64,000 bases of DNA from JAPPHA01 sp964291635 (GCA_964291635.2 OZ219909.1:1-64000), one strand, 5' to 3'; shown: positions 27,016-36,960, numbered from the stretch's first letter. Numbers and translations are program-made. The notes: generated by a model from the sequence alone, not told the origin.

Positions 27016-27852
27016 ATGTTCAAGTCCGGCGATGTCGTCTTGTCCAGGAGCTGGAACCCGATCCTGGACAAGGGCCGCCACCATCGCGCCCGCCTGGGTT
27101 TCATTCTCATGTCGACGGATCTCGCGTCGGAGTCCGATTTTTTCGACATGGCCCCCGAGGGTGTCGCGGTGCACATTACCCGGCTGAAGACCGAAGATTA
27201 CACAACCAGCGAAACGCTTTCGCGTCACATCGAACACATGGCGGATGCGGCGTCCCGCATACAGCCCGATCTGAAACCGGATGTCGTCAGCTATAGCTGC
27301 ACGAGCGGATCCATCGTGATCGGCGAGGATCGGGTCATGTCCGAAATCAGGAAGGGCGCGCCCTGGGCCCAGCCCATGTGCCTTGTCCAGGGCGTGCTTG
27401 ATGCGCTGAACGAACTGCAGGTAGAGAAGCTTGTCGTGGGAACGCCTTATCTTGACGAGGTCAACACTGCCGAAGCCGAATACCTGTCGGGAAAGGGCTA
27501 TGAAATCCTGGATGTCCAGGGACTCAACCTGAGCACCGGAACGGAGATGGGACAGGTTACGCCGGAATTCTGGAAGACCTTCGCAATCAGGATCGACCAG
27601 CCGGACGCGGATGCGATCTTCCTGAGCTGCGGCGGCATACGCGCGCTCGAAGTTGCCGAAGAGATCGAGCAGACCATCGGCAAGCCGGTCATCACGTCAA
27701 ACCAGGCGCAGTTCTGGAGCTGCCTGCGCCGAGCCGGAATCACGGACGAGTTGAGAGGGTTTGGGCAGATCTTTTCCAGGCCCGGAAAGGCTCTTCTGCC
27801 GCATACCAGGCCGAGACAGGAACACGTCGATGCTGCGCCAAACCGGGCCTGA
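27016..27852 (+). CDS. Maleate cis-trans isomerase / arylmalonate decarboxylase family protein (EutA-like)
   Basis: A 278-residue Asp/Glu racemase superfamily protein with the two catalytic cysteines expected: Cys95 in SYSCTSGS and Cys205 in FLSCGGIRA. The pattern matches maleate isomerase, arylmalonate decarboxylase and the EutA protein of ectoine-utilisation clusters more than aspartate racemase. The ATG at 27016 (AAAAGG upstream) begins the homologous part. It heads a plus-strand run of hydrolase genes, so an isomerase or decarboxylase step in amino-acid-like compound degradation is likely. Confidence 0.85.
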   Translation: MFKSGDVVLSRSWNPILDKGRHHRARLGFILMSTDLASESDFFDMAPEGVAVHITRLKTEDYTTSETLSRHIEHMADAASRIQPDLKPDVVSYSCTSGSIVIGEDRVMSEIRKGAPWAQPMCLVQGVLDALNELQVEKLVVGTPYLDEVNTAEAEYLSGKGYEILDVQGLNLSTGTEMGQVTPEFWKTFAIRIDQPDADAIFLSCGGIRALEVAEEIEQTIGKPVITSNQAQFWSCLRRAGITDELRGFGQIFSRPGKALLPHTRPRQEHVDAAPNRA

Positions 27853-27995
27853 CGCCATCCGGGGATGCCAGGGGCCAGGTCCACCTGGCACAATTCGAAC
27901 CCGTTTCCTGCCACGTCATTTCGAAAACAGGCTGAACTCGCTTCGTCCGCATGGCAGGGGTACAGATCAGGAACAGGAGAGACGAGGAGGTCCTT

Positions 27996-29150
27996 GTGGG
28001 TACCGATGACTTCAGTTTGTCGGCGTTGAGGCGCGATTTTCACCGTTTCCCCGAACTTGGTTTCCGGGAAGTCCGCACGAAGGCCAAGATTGCAGAATTC
28101 CTCTGCGACCTTGGTCTCGACGTGCATGAGGGCGTGGGCGTGGTGGGAGTCCTCCGGTCCGGCGGAGGCAACCGGGCGATAGGGTTGCGCGCTGACATGG
28201 ATGCTCTTCCGATTCACGAGGCAAGCCGTCACGAGTATCCGTCAGAGACACCCGGCGTCATGCATGCCTGTGGGCATGACGGCCACATGACCATGCTTCT
28301 CGGGGCAGCCCGGGCCCTTGCAGAAAATCCCGGCTTTGACGGTACGGTCGTGTTCATTTTCCAGCCCAACGAAGAGCATGGCCTCGGCGCGCTGGCGATG
28401 CTTGAGGAGGGCGTTCTGGAGCGTTTCCCCGTCGAGGAAGTCTACGCCATACACAATCTGCCCGGTGCGCCGGTCGGGCAGGTGTCAACCCGCCCCGGCC
28501 TGATTTGCTCCTCGGAAAGCCTGTTCGAGATCACCATCCGCGGCCAGGGCGGCCACGCCTCGATGCCGCAGGCCGGCCAGGACTCGATCACGATCGGGGC
28601 GGAAATTGTGCTGGCGCTGCAGACGATCGTATCGCGCAAGCTGCCTCCGGGCGCCGGGGCGGTGGTGTCGATAACCGAATTCCAGACCGACGGTCAGCGC
28701 AACGTGTTGCCGGGCACGGTGACGTTGAAGGGTGACGTTCGTGCCCGCAGCCTCGAAGATCGAAACAACATCGAAATCTTCATGCGCCGAACCGCTGAAG
28801 GCATTGCAACGGCGCACGGTGTTTCTGTCAATGTGGACTTCAGTACCGAATTCATCGAGACGACAAACGCCGAAGGACCTACGGAGGCGGTGATACGTGC
28901 CGCGCGGAGCGCCGGTCTTGACATCATTCCGGACCGGGAGCCGATTAGCGCTTCCGAGGATTTTGCCCATTTCGCCACTGCGGTGCCGGGCTGTTTCCTG
29001 CTGCTCGGCAACGGAGAGGACGGAGCACACGGGCAGCCGCTTCACGCGAACGACTACGATTTCAACGACGATGTTTCACCAATCGGAGTGGCGTTCTGGA
29101 CGGAACTTGTCCGTGACCGCCTTCCCATTGGGAATGAGGATGCCAGATGA
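27996..29150 (+). CDS. M20-family amidohydrolase (hippurate/N-acyl-amino-acid hydrolase type)
   Basis: A zinc-dependent amidase of about 384 residues that would remove an acyl group from an amino compound in the cytoplasm. HACGHDGH provides metal ligands, QPNEEHGLGA the catalytic glutamate pair, GGHASMP the dimer-interface histidine and SASEDFAHF the last ligand. I prefer the GTG at 27996 because GAGGAGG lies six bases upstream; an in-frame ATG at 27951 would add 15 residues. The M24 gene overlaps its stop by 4 nt (ATGA). Confidence 0.9.
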   Translation: MGTDDFSLSALRRDFHRFPELGFREVRTKAKIAEFLCDLGLDVHEGVGVVGVLRSGGGNRAIGLRADMDALPIHEASRHEYPSETPGVMHACGHDGHMTMLLGAARALAENPGFDGTVVFIFQPNEEHGLGALAMLEEGVLERFPVEEVYAIHNLPGAPVGQVSTRPGLICSSESLFEITIRGQGGHASMPQAGQDSITIGAEIVLALQTIVSRKLPPGAGAVVSITEFQTDGQRNVLPGTVTLKGDVRARSLEDRNNIEIFMRRTAEGIATAHGVSVNVDFSTEFIETTNAEGPTEAVIRAARSAGLDIIPDREPISASEDFAHFATAVPGCFLLLGNGEDGAHGQPLHANDYDFNDDVSPIGVAFWTELVRDRLPIGNEDAR

Positions 29151-30298
29151 CAGTATTTTCTACCCGTATGCAGACCTTTTGCGGGCGCCTTGCCGAGGCC
29201 GGGATCGACGTGGCGCTGATCACCGATGACGACAATGTCTATTACCTGACCGGCTATTGCGACTACCTGCACATGGAATTCGGTCGCCCGACGATCCTGG
29301 CCGTGCCGCGCGATGGAGACAGCCTGCTCATTACACCGACAATCGACCTGAATTCCGCCCGGGCCTCGGCGCGGGTTGACAGGATCGCACCCTGGAACGA
29401 CGGGAAAGGCAACGAATGGCGCGAAGAACTGCCAGGCATCGTCGAGGGTGCGGCCCGCGTCGCCATCGAACCCGATCGAATGCCGCCCGTCGTGCACACT
29501 TTTCTCGGCGAACTGGTGGATTCCGGAAAACTGGCGAGCGCGACAGGCATCCTGGCCGATATGAGGATGATCAAGTCGGACGAGGAACTGCAACTTGCCC
29601 GGCATGCCGGCCAGGTCGGCAAGGCAATGATGGAGGCCGGCCGCGCCGCGATTGCCGATGGCGTACCGGAATACGAGGTGGCGATTGCCGCGTCACAGGC
29701 CGGCACCCGCAAGGCGGCGGAGTTGCTGTCGGCGCACTACGATGATGCCTTCATGTCACCGAACACCCACTTCCTGCAGATCATGGCCTCGGGCGAGACG
29801 ATCATCAACACCCATCGCAGGGCCACGACGCGAATCATGCGCCGTGGCGAGCCTGTTTTTCTCTGCTTCTGCGGCATGACCAACTTCCATCGCTTCAAGC
29901 TGGGGTTCGACCGAACATTCTGGATCGGCGAGATCGCCGACAGGTCGCAGGCAGCGGTCTATGAAGTGGCGGTTGCAAGCCAGAAAGCGGCCCTCGACGC
30001 GCTGCGTCCCGGCGTGACCGCGGAAAGTGTCCATGCCGCCTATGCCGAGGTCATCGCGGGTGCCGGTTACGAATACCCGTTTCGGTGTGGGCGGGCGACG
30101 GGGTTCAGTTTTCTCGAGAGTCCGCAACTGGTGACCGGGGATACAACGATCCTGCAACCCGGTATGGTTCTGGTCGTGGATGGATCGGTTTCGGTCGAAT
30201 CGTTTCGCGCGCAGGTTGGAGACAGCTTCATCGTCACCGAGGATGGATGGGAGGCGGTTACCGACCATCCCAAGACCCTGGAGGAGGTCATTTTGTAG
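29147..30298 (+). CDS. M24-fold hydrolase without metal ligands (ectoine hydrolase/creatinase-like)
   Basis: A 383-residue protein with the creatinase N-terminal domain and the pita-bread C-terminal domain. The canonical Asp-Asp-His-Glu-Glu metal ligands are not present: the first Asp region reads LCFCGMTNFH, the second KLGFDRTFW, the His region CGRATGF and the last glutamates are Asp or absent. Metal-independent members of this fold include creatinase and ectoine hydrolase (DoeA/EutD), which open an amidine ring. The gene is coupled by 4 nt to the M20 amidohydrolase. An ectoine-type ring opener is my best guess, not established. Confidence 0.83.
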   Translation: MTVFSTRMQTFCGRLAEAGIDVALITDDDNVYYLTGYCDYLHMEFGRPTILAVPRDGDSLLITPTIDLNSARASARVDRIAPWNDGKGNEWREELPGIVEGAARVAIEPDRMPPVVHTFLGELVDSGKLASATGILADMRMIKSDEELQLARHAGQVGKAMMEAGRAAIADGVPEYEVAIAASQAGTRKAAELLSAHYDDAFMSPNTHFLQIMASGETIINTHRRATTRIMRRGEPVFLCFCGMTNFHRFKLGFDRTFWIGEIADRSQAAVYEVAVASQKAALDALRPGVTAESVHAAYAEVIAGAGYEYPFRCGRATGFSFLESPQLVTGDTTILQPGMVLVVDGSVSVESFRAQVGDSFIVTEDGWEAVTDHPKTLEEVIL

Positions 30299-30739
30299 GC
30301 ATGGTCAAACCCCGGGCGCGCACCCACCATGTCGACCTGAATGTGCCGGCAAGCCCGATGTGCCGGGCTGTTTCACCCGAAGTGAAGCACCGGCCGCGCA
30401 CCTTGGAACCGACAGTTGCCGCCGCGGCATGCAGATCCTTCCTGAAGACCTTGATGCCGTCATCCATCATCGCGGCCTCAGCTGTTCCGGGGATGAGCCT
30501 GCCGGGCTCATCATCACCGGTGTCCATTGTCACCTGCTTGGAGTTGCGCTTGCGCATGGAACGGTCACAATTCCCGGTGGCCGAGCCGCCCGGCACACCG
30601 CGGGCTGGCGATACGCAGCGGCTGATGTGGGAGAAGCGATGCCGCCTGGACCAGCTTCGTTCGATGCTTGGCCATGATCACGCCTGGACCAAAGCCGGGC
30701 AATGGCGAATGTCCGATCCGAGGGAGGGCTGGATTGAAT
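30299..30739. other. Intergenic region between the two M24 genes
   Basis: About 440 bases. Overlapping frames occur on both strands, one of them beginning at an ATG at 30301, but none resembles a known family. I see no convincing gene. AGGGAGGG about 12 bases before 30740 serves the next gene. Confidence 0.5.
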
Positions 30740-31915
30740 ATGAACTGTAAACCTGCGCCGTGTCGTGGCTTCGATACCGTCGAGTTCGAGGCGCGGACGG
30801 CGATCGCTCAAGGAATGATGGACCGGTCCGCGTTGAGCGCCATGCTTCTGTCGACCGAAGCGGAGGTCCGCTACTACTCGGGTTTCCATACACCGTTCTG
30901 GCAAAGCCCGACGCGCCCCTGGTTTTTGCTCATACCGCTCCAAGGCAAACCGATCGCGATCATTCCCGGAATCGGGGCTGCCTGCATGGCCAGGACCTGG
31001 ATCGACGATATCCGTACCTGGCCAGCCCCCCGGCCGGACGATGACGGCGTAACGCTACTGGCCGAAGCACTGAACGAAATCGCCGGTACAGACGGAAGGA
31101 TCGGGATTCCCATGGGACACGAAACCCATGTCCGCATGCCCGCTGCCGACTTTGACCGGTTGCGGGCATTGGTCGGATTTGACCGTTTCGTCGACGCCAC
31201 CGGCATTGTGCGTGCGCAAAGGATGGTGAAATCCGAGGCCGAGATCGAAAAGATCGCCCATGTCTGCGCAATTGCATCCGACTCGTTCGAGGCACTCCCG
31301 GGCTTCGTGCGGATCGGTGGCACCGAACGTCAGGCTTTCGCCACAATGCGGATCGACTTGCTGCGACGGGGCGCCGACGACGTTCCCTACCTGGTCGGCG
31401 GATCTGGCCCGGGCGGTATATCAGGCGTAATTGAGCAGCCTACCGACAGAATTCTGGGTTCCGGAGAGGTCATTATGCTCGACACCGGGGCCGTGTTCGA
31501 CGGGTACTTTTGCGACTTCGACCGGATTTACGCTCTCGGATATGCCGCGGACGAGGTGCGACGGGCCTACGACGTGGTTTATGCTGCTACTGAGGCGGGA
31601 ATCGCCGCAGCGGTTCCCGGTGCAAGGTCAGCCGATCTCTACCAGGCCATGGCGGACGTGTTGACCGATAGCGGAGCAAGCGACGGAGACATTGGCCGCC
31701 TCGGCCACGGGCTCGGCATGCAATTGACAGAATGGCCGTCGCACACAAACTCCGACGAGACTGGTCTCGAGGTCGGAATGGTCGTCACGATAGAGCCCGC
31801 CATGGTTTTTGGCAACGGCAGGACCATGGTGCACGAAGAGAACGTCGTGATCCGCGAGAATGGCGCTGAACTTCTCACCCGCCGTACGCCCGCGGAATTG
31901 CCGGTGATCGACTAA
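30740..31915 (+). CDS. Metal-dependent Xaa-Pro aminopeptidase family protein (M24)
   Basis: A 391-residue M24 hydrolase with a complete dinuclear metal site: Asp248 (MLDTGA), Asp259 (FCDFDR), His323 (GHGLG), Glu352 (TIEPAM) and Glu366/367 (HEEN). This contrasts with the metal-less M24 protein just upstream. The ATG at 30740 has a strong AGGGAGGG upstream; the frame is open to 30668. Family members cleave proline-containing dipeptides or related cyclic amides. Two dissimilar M24 genes side by side suggest two different substrates or successive steps. Confidence 0.88.
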   Translation: MNCKPAPCRGFDTVEFEARTAIAQGMMDRSALSAMLLSTEAEVRYYSGFHTPFWQSPTRPWFLLIPLQGKPIAIIPGIGAACMARTWIDDIRTWPAPRPDDDGVTLLAEALNEIAGTDGRIGIPMGHETHVRMPAADFDRLRALVGFDRFVDATGIVRAQRMVKSEAEIEKIAHVCAIASDSFEALPGFVRIGGTERQAFATMRIDLLRRGADDVPYLVGGSGPGGISGVIEQPTDRILGSGEVIMLDTGAVFDGYFCDFDRIYALGYAADEVRRAYDVVYAATEAGIAAAVPGARSADLYQAMADVLTDSGASDGDIGRLGHGLGMQLTEWPSHTNSDETGLEVGMVVTIEPAMVFGNGRTMVHEENVVIRENGAELLTRRTPAELPVID

Positions 31916-32307
31916 CGGTCTGGGCGAAGATCAGTCCGGCTTGACCTGTCCGGTCCTTTTGCAAGAGGATCGCTGAAATGTTGATTATCGGTCAATGGGA
32001 GAACGAAAGTGCAAAGCCTCGACCAGCGTCCCGGCATGCTGGAAGCCCGGACTCGCCCGGATCGATTTGCAATGAATACGGTTCGAACTGTAACGGGAAT
32101 TTGCCGGAATTCAGGTACTGGTCCGGTCCGAGGAGGCTGTCCAGTATTGCTTTCGAAAGAGTCGCAGGCGATCCTTGCCGGCGAACGATTCAAGGGCCGC
32201 AAGGCGCCACGAACCCGGGGCCGATATTCCTGCAAAGCCCGACTGCATGGTATCGGCTCCGGGAACGCTTGAGGCGCGCGCTTGGGTAGTCAAGGAAAGG
32301 AGCAGGA
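31916..32307. other. Intergenic region before the PLP enzyme gene
   Basis: About 390 bases with no recognisable gene. A GGAAAGGAG-like tract just before 32308 is the ribosome binding site of the next gene. Short frames here have no family resemblance. Confidence 0.5.
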
Positions 32308-33780
32308 ATGTTCCCCGGATTGGAACAGGAAATCGTCGATCATGCCGCGTATGATCGGAACGTCGAAAAGCTGCGAAAAGCCGGCGTGGTTCTGCCCAGG
32401 ATTCAGGAACTCGCCGATCCCAAGGTCCATCTTGCCTCGAAATCCGCAAAAATCGCCGATGCCGATCCCGATGGGCCTGACAACCGCAATCTGTTTCGGG
32501 TGCACTGGCACAACGGCACGGACCGGAGAAGCCTGGTTGATGTGCCGGAGCACATTGTCCTCCCGGAGGATCTGACTGGCGTTAAGGCCAGGATTGCGGT
32601 GGCCCTGGGAAACCGATTTCCGATGATCGGTGCGCACAAGGTGCTTGCAGCCTATGGATGCCTGATTCCGCGCCTTCTTTCCGGCGCCTTCGATGCTACC
32701 AGGCATCGGGCCGTTTGGCCGTCGACCGGCAATTACTGCCGTGGCGGCGTGGCAATCGCCACTTTGCTGGGGTGCCGGTCAATTGCGGTACTGCCCGAGG
32801 GCATGAGCCGGGAACGGTTCGACTGGCTCAACCGGTGGCTCGTTGATTCCGGCGATATCCGTCGCACGCCAGGTACCGAAAGCAACGTGAAGGAGATCTA
32901 CGACGCCTGCCATGCCTTGGCCAGGGATCCCGAAAACCTGATTCTCAACCAGTTCAGCGAATACGGCAATTACATCATTCACCGCTCGGTAACCGGTCCG
33001 GCCCTGCAACGTGTTTCCGAGCGCCTGAGCACCGATCACGGCCTGCGCCCGTGTGCGTTCGTCGCCGCGAGCGGCTCGGGTGGAACGCTGGCGGCAGGGG
33101 AACACCTGAAACGGATCTTCGGCACGGATATCGGCGTGATCGAAGCCCTGGAGTGCCCGACACTGTTGTACAACGGCTACGGGGAACACAACATTCAGGG
33201 AATCGGCGACAAGCACGTCCCGCTGATCCACAACGTCTTGGCTTCCGATTTCGTGATCGGAGTATCAGGCAGCGCCTGTGACGGTTTGAACCTTCTGTTC
33301 AATACTTCAGCCGGGCGAAGATATCTCTCGGACCACAGGGGGATCGGCCAGGAACTGATGGCCGGCCTCGGCAACCTGGGGCTGTCTTCGATTGCCAATG
33401 TTCTCGGAGCGATCAAATACGCCAGGTACATGGACCTGGGTGAACGTGACGTGGTGCTTACCGTCGCCACCGACGGAGCGGACATGTACCAGACCGAGAT
33501 CCGTATTGCCGTGGACAAGCATTTCGGCGGCAGGTTCGACGAAATCACCGCCGCGGAAACCTTTGGTCGCCATGTTCTTGGCACCGGTATTGACCATATG
33601 CAGGAGTTGGGCCGATTTGAACGGGAACGCATCTTCAACCTGGGTTATTATACATGGGTCGAGCAGCAAGGCATTTCGCTGGAGGATTTCGACCGGCGCC
33701 GGGACCAGTCCTTCTGGGACGGCCTGTCCGCCCTCGTCCCTCTATGGGATGAAATGATCGCGCGGTTCAACGGCAGTTGA
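32308..33780 (+). CDS. PLP-dependent enzyme of fold type II (cysteine synthase / threonine dehydratase superfamily)
   Basis: A 490-residue PLP protein. Lys111 in MIGAHKVLAAYG is the likely Schiff-base lysine, STGNYCRGG (about 139-147) the substrate-binding loop, and ASGSGGTLAAG (254-264) the phosphate-binding loop. Both ends are extended relative to cysteine synthase or threonine dehydratase, so it is a distinct subfamily that I know only as a generic PLP protein. An ammonia-lyase role on a diamino or hydroxy amino acid would fit the upstream hydrolases. GGAAAGGAG upstream supports the ATG. Confidence 0.82.
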   Translation: MFPGLEQEIVDHAAYDRNVEKLRKAGVVLPRIQELADPKVHLASKSAKIADADPDGPDNRNLFRVHWHNGTDRRSLVDVPEHIVLPEDLTGVKARIAVALGNRFPMIGAHKVLAAYGCLIPRLLSGAFDATRHRAVWPSTGNYCRGGVAIATLLGCRSIAVLPEGMSRERFDWLNRWLVDSGDIRRTPGTESNVKEIYDACHALARDPENLILNQFSEYGNYIIHRSVTGPALQRVSERLSTDHGLRPCAFVAASGSGGTLAAGEHLKRIFGTDIGVIEALECPTLLYNGYGEHNIQGIGDKHVPLIHNVLASDFVIGVSGSACDGLNLLFNTSAGRRYLSDHRGIGQELMAGLGNLGLSSIANVLGAIKYARYMDLGERDVVLTVATDGADMYQTEIRIAVDKHFGGRFDEITAAETFGRHVLGTGIDHMQELGRFERERIFNLGYYTWVEQQGISLEDFDRRRDQSFWDGLSALVPLWDEMIARFNGS

Positions 33781-33918
33781 CCGAGCATAGCCTGGCGTTG
33801 AATTGCGCCCATTTGGACTCGTGGCTCACGAACATGCGCCGCGATGGGGCGATGCGCGTGAGATGATCCGGGTTCCCCTGTCGTGTTTCCACGCCGCGTT
33901 CCGAGGACTATTCGGGCG

Positions 33919-35400
33919 CTACCCCCGCACTCTCCCCGCGACATTTTTCACCGCCATCAGGATCAGGAGGATTATGATCACCAGGAAGACCAGGCTGACG
34001 GGTCGGGTGACGAAAACTGTCAGATCACCGCCCGCGGCACCGATGCCCTGCCGGAAGTAACGCTCCATGATCGGTCCGAGTACAAGGCCGAGGATCATGG
34101 GCACCATCGGGATATTGGCACGGCGAAGGGCAAATCCGAGGACACCGAAACATATGGCGATCAGGGTGTCGCTCAGCCTGTAGTTCCGTGAAAACGTGCC
34201 CACCATGACAAGGCACATGATGATGACACCGAGCAGCCGGTCGTCGATCGTGGAAAGCCTGGCGATCCAGCGCGTGCCGACAAGCAAGAGACCGACGATG
34301 ATGAAGTTCATGATGAACAACGTCATGTAGAGCCCGGCAACGAAAGCCTTGTTGTCCTCGAACAGTGTCGGGCCCGGATCGACGCCGTGCACGATAAACA
34401 CCGTCAGCATCATCGCGGTAAAGGCCTCACCCGGGATACCGAGCGAAAGTAGAGGGACGAGCGCCGCGGGCGGAACGGCATTGTTTGCGGTTTCCGACGC
34501 GATGATGCCCTCGGGTGCACCGCGTCCGAACTTCTCGGGCGTCTTCGATCCTGCACGCGCCGTCGTGTAGGCAAAGAATTGCGCGAGGAATTCGCCCACG
34601 CCCGGAAGGACGCCCATGCCGACCCCGAAACCCGCCGAGCGAAACAGCGTCTTCGGGTAGCGAAACACTTCGACGAAACCGCTGAGCAGGCGGCGGTCGA
34701 CCTCTGTTTCCGACTTGTCGACCACCCGGTCGGAAAAGATCAGTGTCAGTGCCTGGCTGAGGGCGAAGAGCCCGAGGATCATAGAGATGAGCGGGACGCC
34801 GCCCATCATCCAGGTTGTGCCGAACGTGTAGCGGGCAGAACCGTAGGCGGTCTCGAGTCCGATGGTCGAAACGAACAGGCCGACGCCCAGCATCGCGAAC
34901 GAGGCGAATTCGCTGCCGCGGTGGGCAACGACCACGAGGACCATCGCCAGCAAAGCCGCCATGCCCAGGTCAACCGAGGTGAGATACTTCGACAGTGCCG
35001 CCAGCGGCCACGCGGCAATGACCAGGACCACAACTGCAAATATGCCGCCTACGAAACTCGACGCGTAGGCCAGGGAAAGCGCACGCTGCGGTTCGCCGCC
35101 CTTGGCCATCGGGTAGCCATCGTAGGTCGTCAGCACGTTCACTCCGGTGCCGGGAGTGTTGATCGTAATCGCAGGGATGGCGCCACCGTACCAGCCTGCC
35201 GCGTAGAGGCCCATCAGCAGGGTCATGCCCGCCAGCGGGTCCATCGTGTAGGTGACCGGCAAGAGAAGGACGATCCCGACACCCGGCCCGATGCCGGGAA
35301 TCGCGCCAAGCACAACGCCAAGCACGCTGCCGCTGATCAGTGCAATCCAGATGACCGGTTCAGCGAGCTGCTGGATCCCCAGTGCGATCGTCTCGAACAT
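33919..35400 (-). CDS. TctA-family large permease subunit (second tripartite transporter)
   Basis: A 493-residue permease with about 12 hydrophobic segments, the GAIPGIGPGVGIVLLLPVTY signature near residue 33 and the internal TINTPGTG and LGIPGEAF loops. It is the last gene of a minus-strand tctC-tctB-tctA order. Its ATG directly abuts the tctB stop (TAG then ATG), so translation is coupled. It is paralogous to, but clearly different from, the permease at 6190-7704. The cargo is unknown; the arylsulfotransferase and aminotransferase neighbours hint at a sulfonated or amino carboxylate. Confidence 0.93.
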   Translation of the reverse strand: MFETIALGIQQLAEPVIWIALISGSVLGVVLGAIPGIGPGVGIVLLLPVTYTMDPLAGMTLLMGLYAAGWYGGAIPAITINTPGTGVNVLTTYDGYPMAKGGEPQRALSLAYASSFVGGIFAVVVLVIAAWPLAALSKYLTSVDLGMAALLAMVLVVVAHRGSEFASFAMLGVGLFVSTIGLETAYGSARYTFGTTWMMGGVPLISMILGLFALSQALTLIFSDRVVDKSETEVDRRLLSGFVEVFRYPKTLFRSAGFGVGMGVLPGVGEFLAQFFAYTTARAGSKTPEKFGRGAPEGIIASETANNAVPPAALVPLLSLGIPGEAFTAMMLTVFIVHGVDPGPTLFEDNKAFVAGLYMTLFIMNFIIVGLLLVGTRWIARLSTIDDRLLGVIIMCLVMVGTFSRNYRLSDTLIAICFGVLGFALRRANIPMVPMILGLVLGPIMERYFRQGIGAAGGDLTVFVTRPVSLVFLVIIILLILMAVKNVAGRVRG

Positions 35401-35946
35401 CTAGAGGATCCCCTGAAGCCAGATGGGGAAATCCAGCCACTTGAAAAGCATCGGCCGCGGGAACCAGATCGAAAATCCGACGCGAAAGACCAGCACCATG
35501 GCGACCGTCGTGCCGAGCGCGATCAGGGCAAGGCGCAGCCCGCGAAACCCGCCGATCCAGGCCACGAACCCGGAAAACAGAAGGATCGAAAGCGCAAAGC
35601 CGACGACCCGCATCAGCAGAACCGCGCCAATCATGCATCCCGCGATCAGCAGGATGCGGCTATAGACCCGCGCAATTTCGAACCAGTCCGGCTTCTCCCG
35701 CCTGGCCGCGAAAAAGCCAACGGCCGAAGCGATAACGGTCAGAACCAGGGCAACCGCCGGCGCAACCGCCGGTTCTGCCCACCATCCACCCGACATGACC
35801 GTCTGGCCCATTGAACCCGGCACGGTCTGCCAGCGGATGATGGCAAGCAAGACGACTGCGGCGAGGAATATGCCGCCAAGAAGGTAACGGCCCCCGCTCG
35901 GCTGTTCGTCAAACGGGGACGCGTCTTCCTTGCCGTCGTCAGACAC
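35401..35946 (-). CDS. TctB-family small membrane subunit (second tripartite transporter)
   Basis: A 181-residue protein with a short charged N-terminus and about four hydrophobic segments, as expected for TctB. Translation starts at GTG 35946, five bases after the tctC stop, and its stop abuts the tctA start. Assignment rests on hydrophobicity and position more than on sequence, since TctB is poorly conserved. Confidence 0.86.
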   Translation of the reverse strand: MSDDGKEDASPFDEQPSGGRYLLGGIFLAAVVLLAIIRWQTVPGSMGQTVMSGGWWAEPAVAPAVALVLTVIASAVGFFAARREKPDWFEIARVYSRILLIAGCMIGAVLLMRVVGFALSILLFSGFVAWIGGFRGLRLALIALGTTVAMVLVFRVGFSIWFPRPMLFKWLDFPIWLQGIL

Positions 35947-35951
35947 CGGTT

Positions 35952-36884
35952 TTACCTGGCAAGGAGGTTTTCGAACCGGTCATAGAAGGCATCGGCAAAA
36001 GCCGCAGCTTCGTCGGCCGGCATCCACTGGACAACCGCACCAGCATTCGCCGCGATGGCCTGGGCTTCTTCGCTTTCGACGACTGCCTTGGCGATGCGCG
36101 AGATCACGTCACGTGCCTCTTGCGGCGTGTCCTTGCGCACGAAGAGCCCTGTCCAACCCGGTGTGGAGATGCCGGGCACCTGTTCTTCCAGCGTTGGCAC
36201 ATCCGGATAGATCGGGATGCGTGCCGTTGTGTACGCTGCCAGCGCCTTGGCCTCGCCGCTCATCAGGCAGGGCCGCAGAATACCGCCACCCAGTGTGACG
36301 TCGATTTCCCTGTTCAGGACCATCTGGCAGGTGGTTTCGTCGTAGGCGGTTACGCTGCTGAACGCGAAGCCGAGTTCTTCGGCCATCTTCATCGTTTGAA
36401 GCGCCGGCGGTCCGTTCAGACCGAAAACACCAAGGCTCACGTCGTTGCTCTTCCCGTACTCGGCAAGCTCCTGGAGATTGTCGTACGGCGCATCCGCATG
36501 TGCGACCAGCATCATCCCGTAACCGATGATAACCGCAAGAGGTTCGAATTCGCCGCGCTCGTATTTGGCGTTTCCGCGGATGATGTGCGCAGAGATGATA
36601 TTGGCCGTGAATGCCCCGACCGTGTGCCCGTCGGCCGGTTGGCTGAACACGTGCGTCGCGCCGATCAGTCCGCCGCCGCCCTTGATGTTGACCGTGCTGG
36701 CCGGAACGCCGGTATCCTTCTGGAACGCGTCCGAGATCATTCGCGTGATTGCGTCTTCGATATCGCCGGGCGGCCACGGCACGACGAATTCCACCGGCCG
36801 TTCCGGATAGTCCGCACATGCAATCCCGGTCATTGCGCCAAGAGCCACCGCCACCGTGGCGAGAAATCCTTTCGGTCGTTTCAT
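35952..36884 (-). CDS. TctC-family solute-binding protein (second tripartite transporter)
   Basis: A 310-residue periplasmic binding protein. A signal peptide ends near residue 24 (IACA|DYP), followed by the family start YPERPVEFVVPWPPGD. AAGGAGAAG precedes the ATG at 36884. Tight spacing with tctB and tctA shows one operon. Unlike the first system there is no stem-loop between tctC and tctB. Ligand unknown. Confidence 0.92.
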   Translation of the reverse strand: MKRPKGFLATVAVALGAMTGIACADYPERPVEFVVPWPPGDIEDAITRMISDAFQKDTGVPASTVNIKGGGGLIGATHVFSQPADGHTVGAFTANIISAHIIRGNAKYERGEFEPLAVIIGYGMMLVAHADAPYDNLQELAEYGKSNDVSLGVFGLNGPPALQTMKMAEELGFAFSSVTAYDETTCQMVLNREIDVTLGGGILRPCLMSGEAKALAAYTTARIPIYPDVPTLEEQVPGISTPGWTGLFVRKDTPQEARDVISRIAKAVVESEEAQAIAANAGAVVQWMPADEAAAFADAFYDRFENLLAR

Positions 36885-36960
36885 CTCGTACTTCTCCTTG
36901 TGAGTGCGCCGCTGTCTCGGGCGGCTTTCAATGTGGACCAGCGTAGGAAATTTGCGTTCG

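Noticed and set aside
30301..30750. A 149-residue gene between the two M24 genes
   Set aside because: It starts at an ATG but lacks a ribosome binding site and any family resemblance, and its end overlaps the better-supported M24 start.
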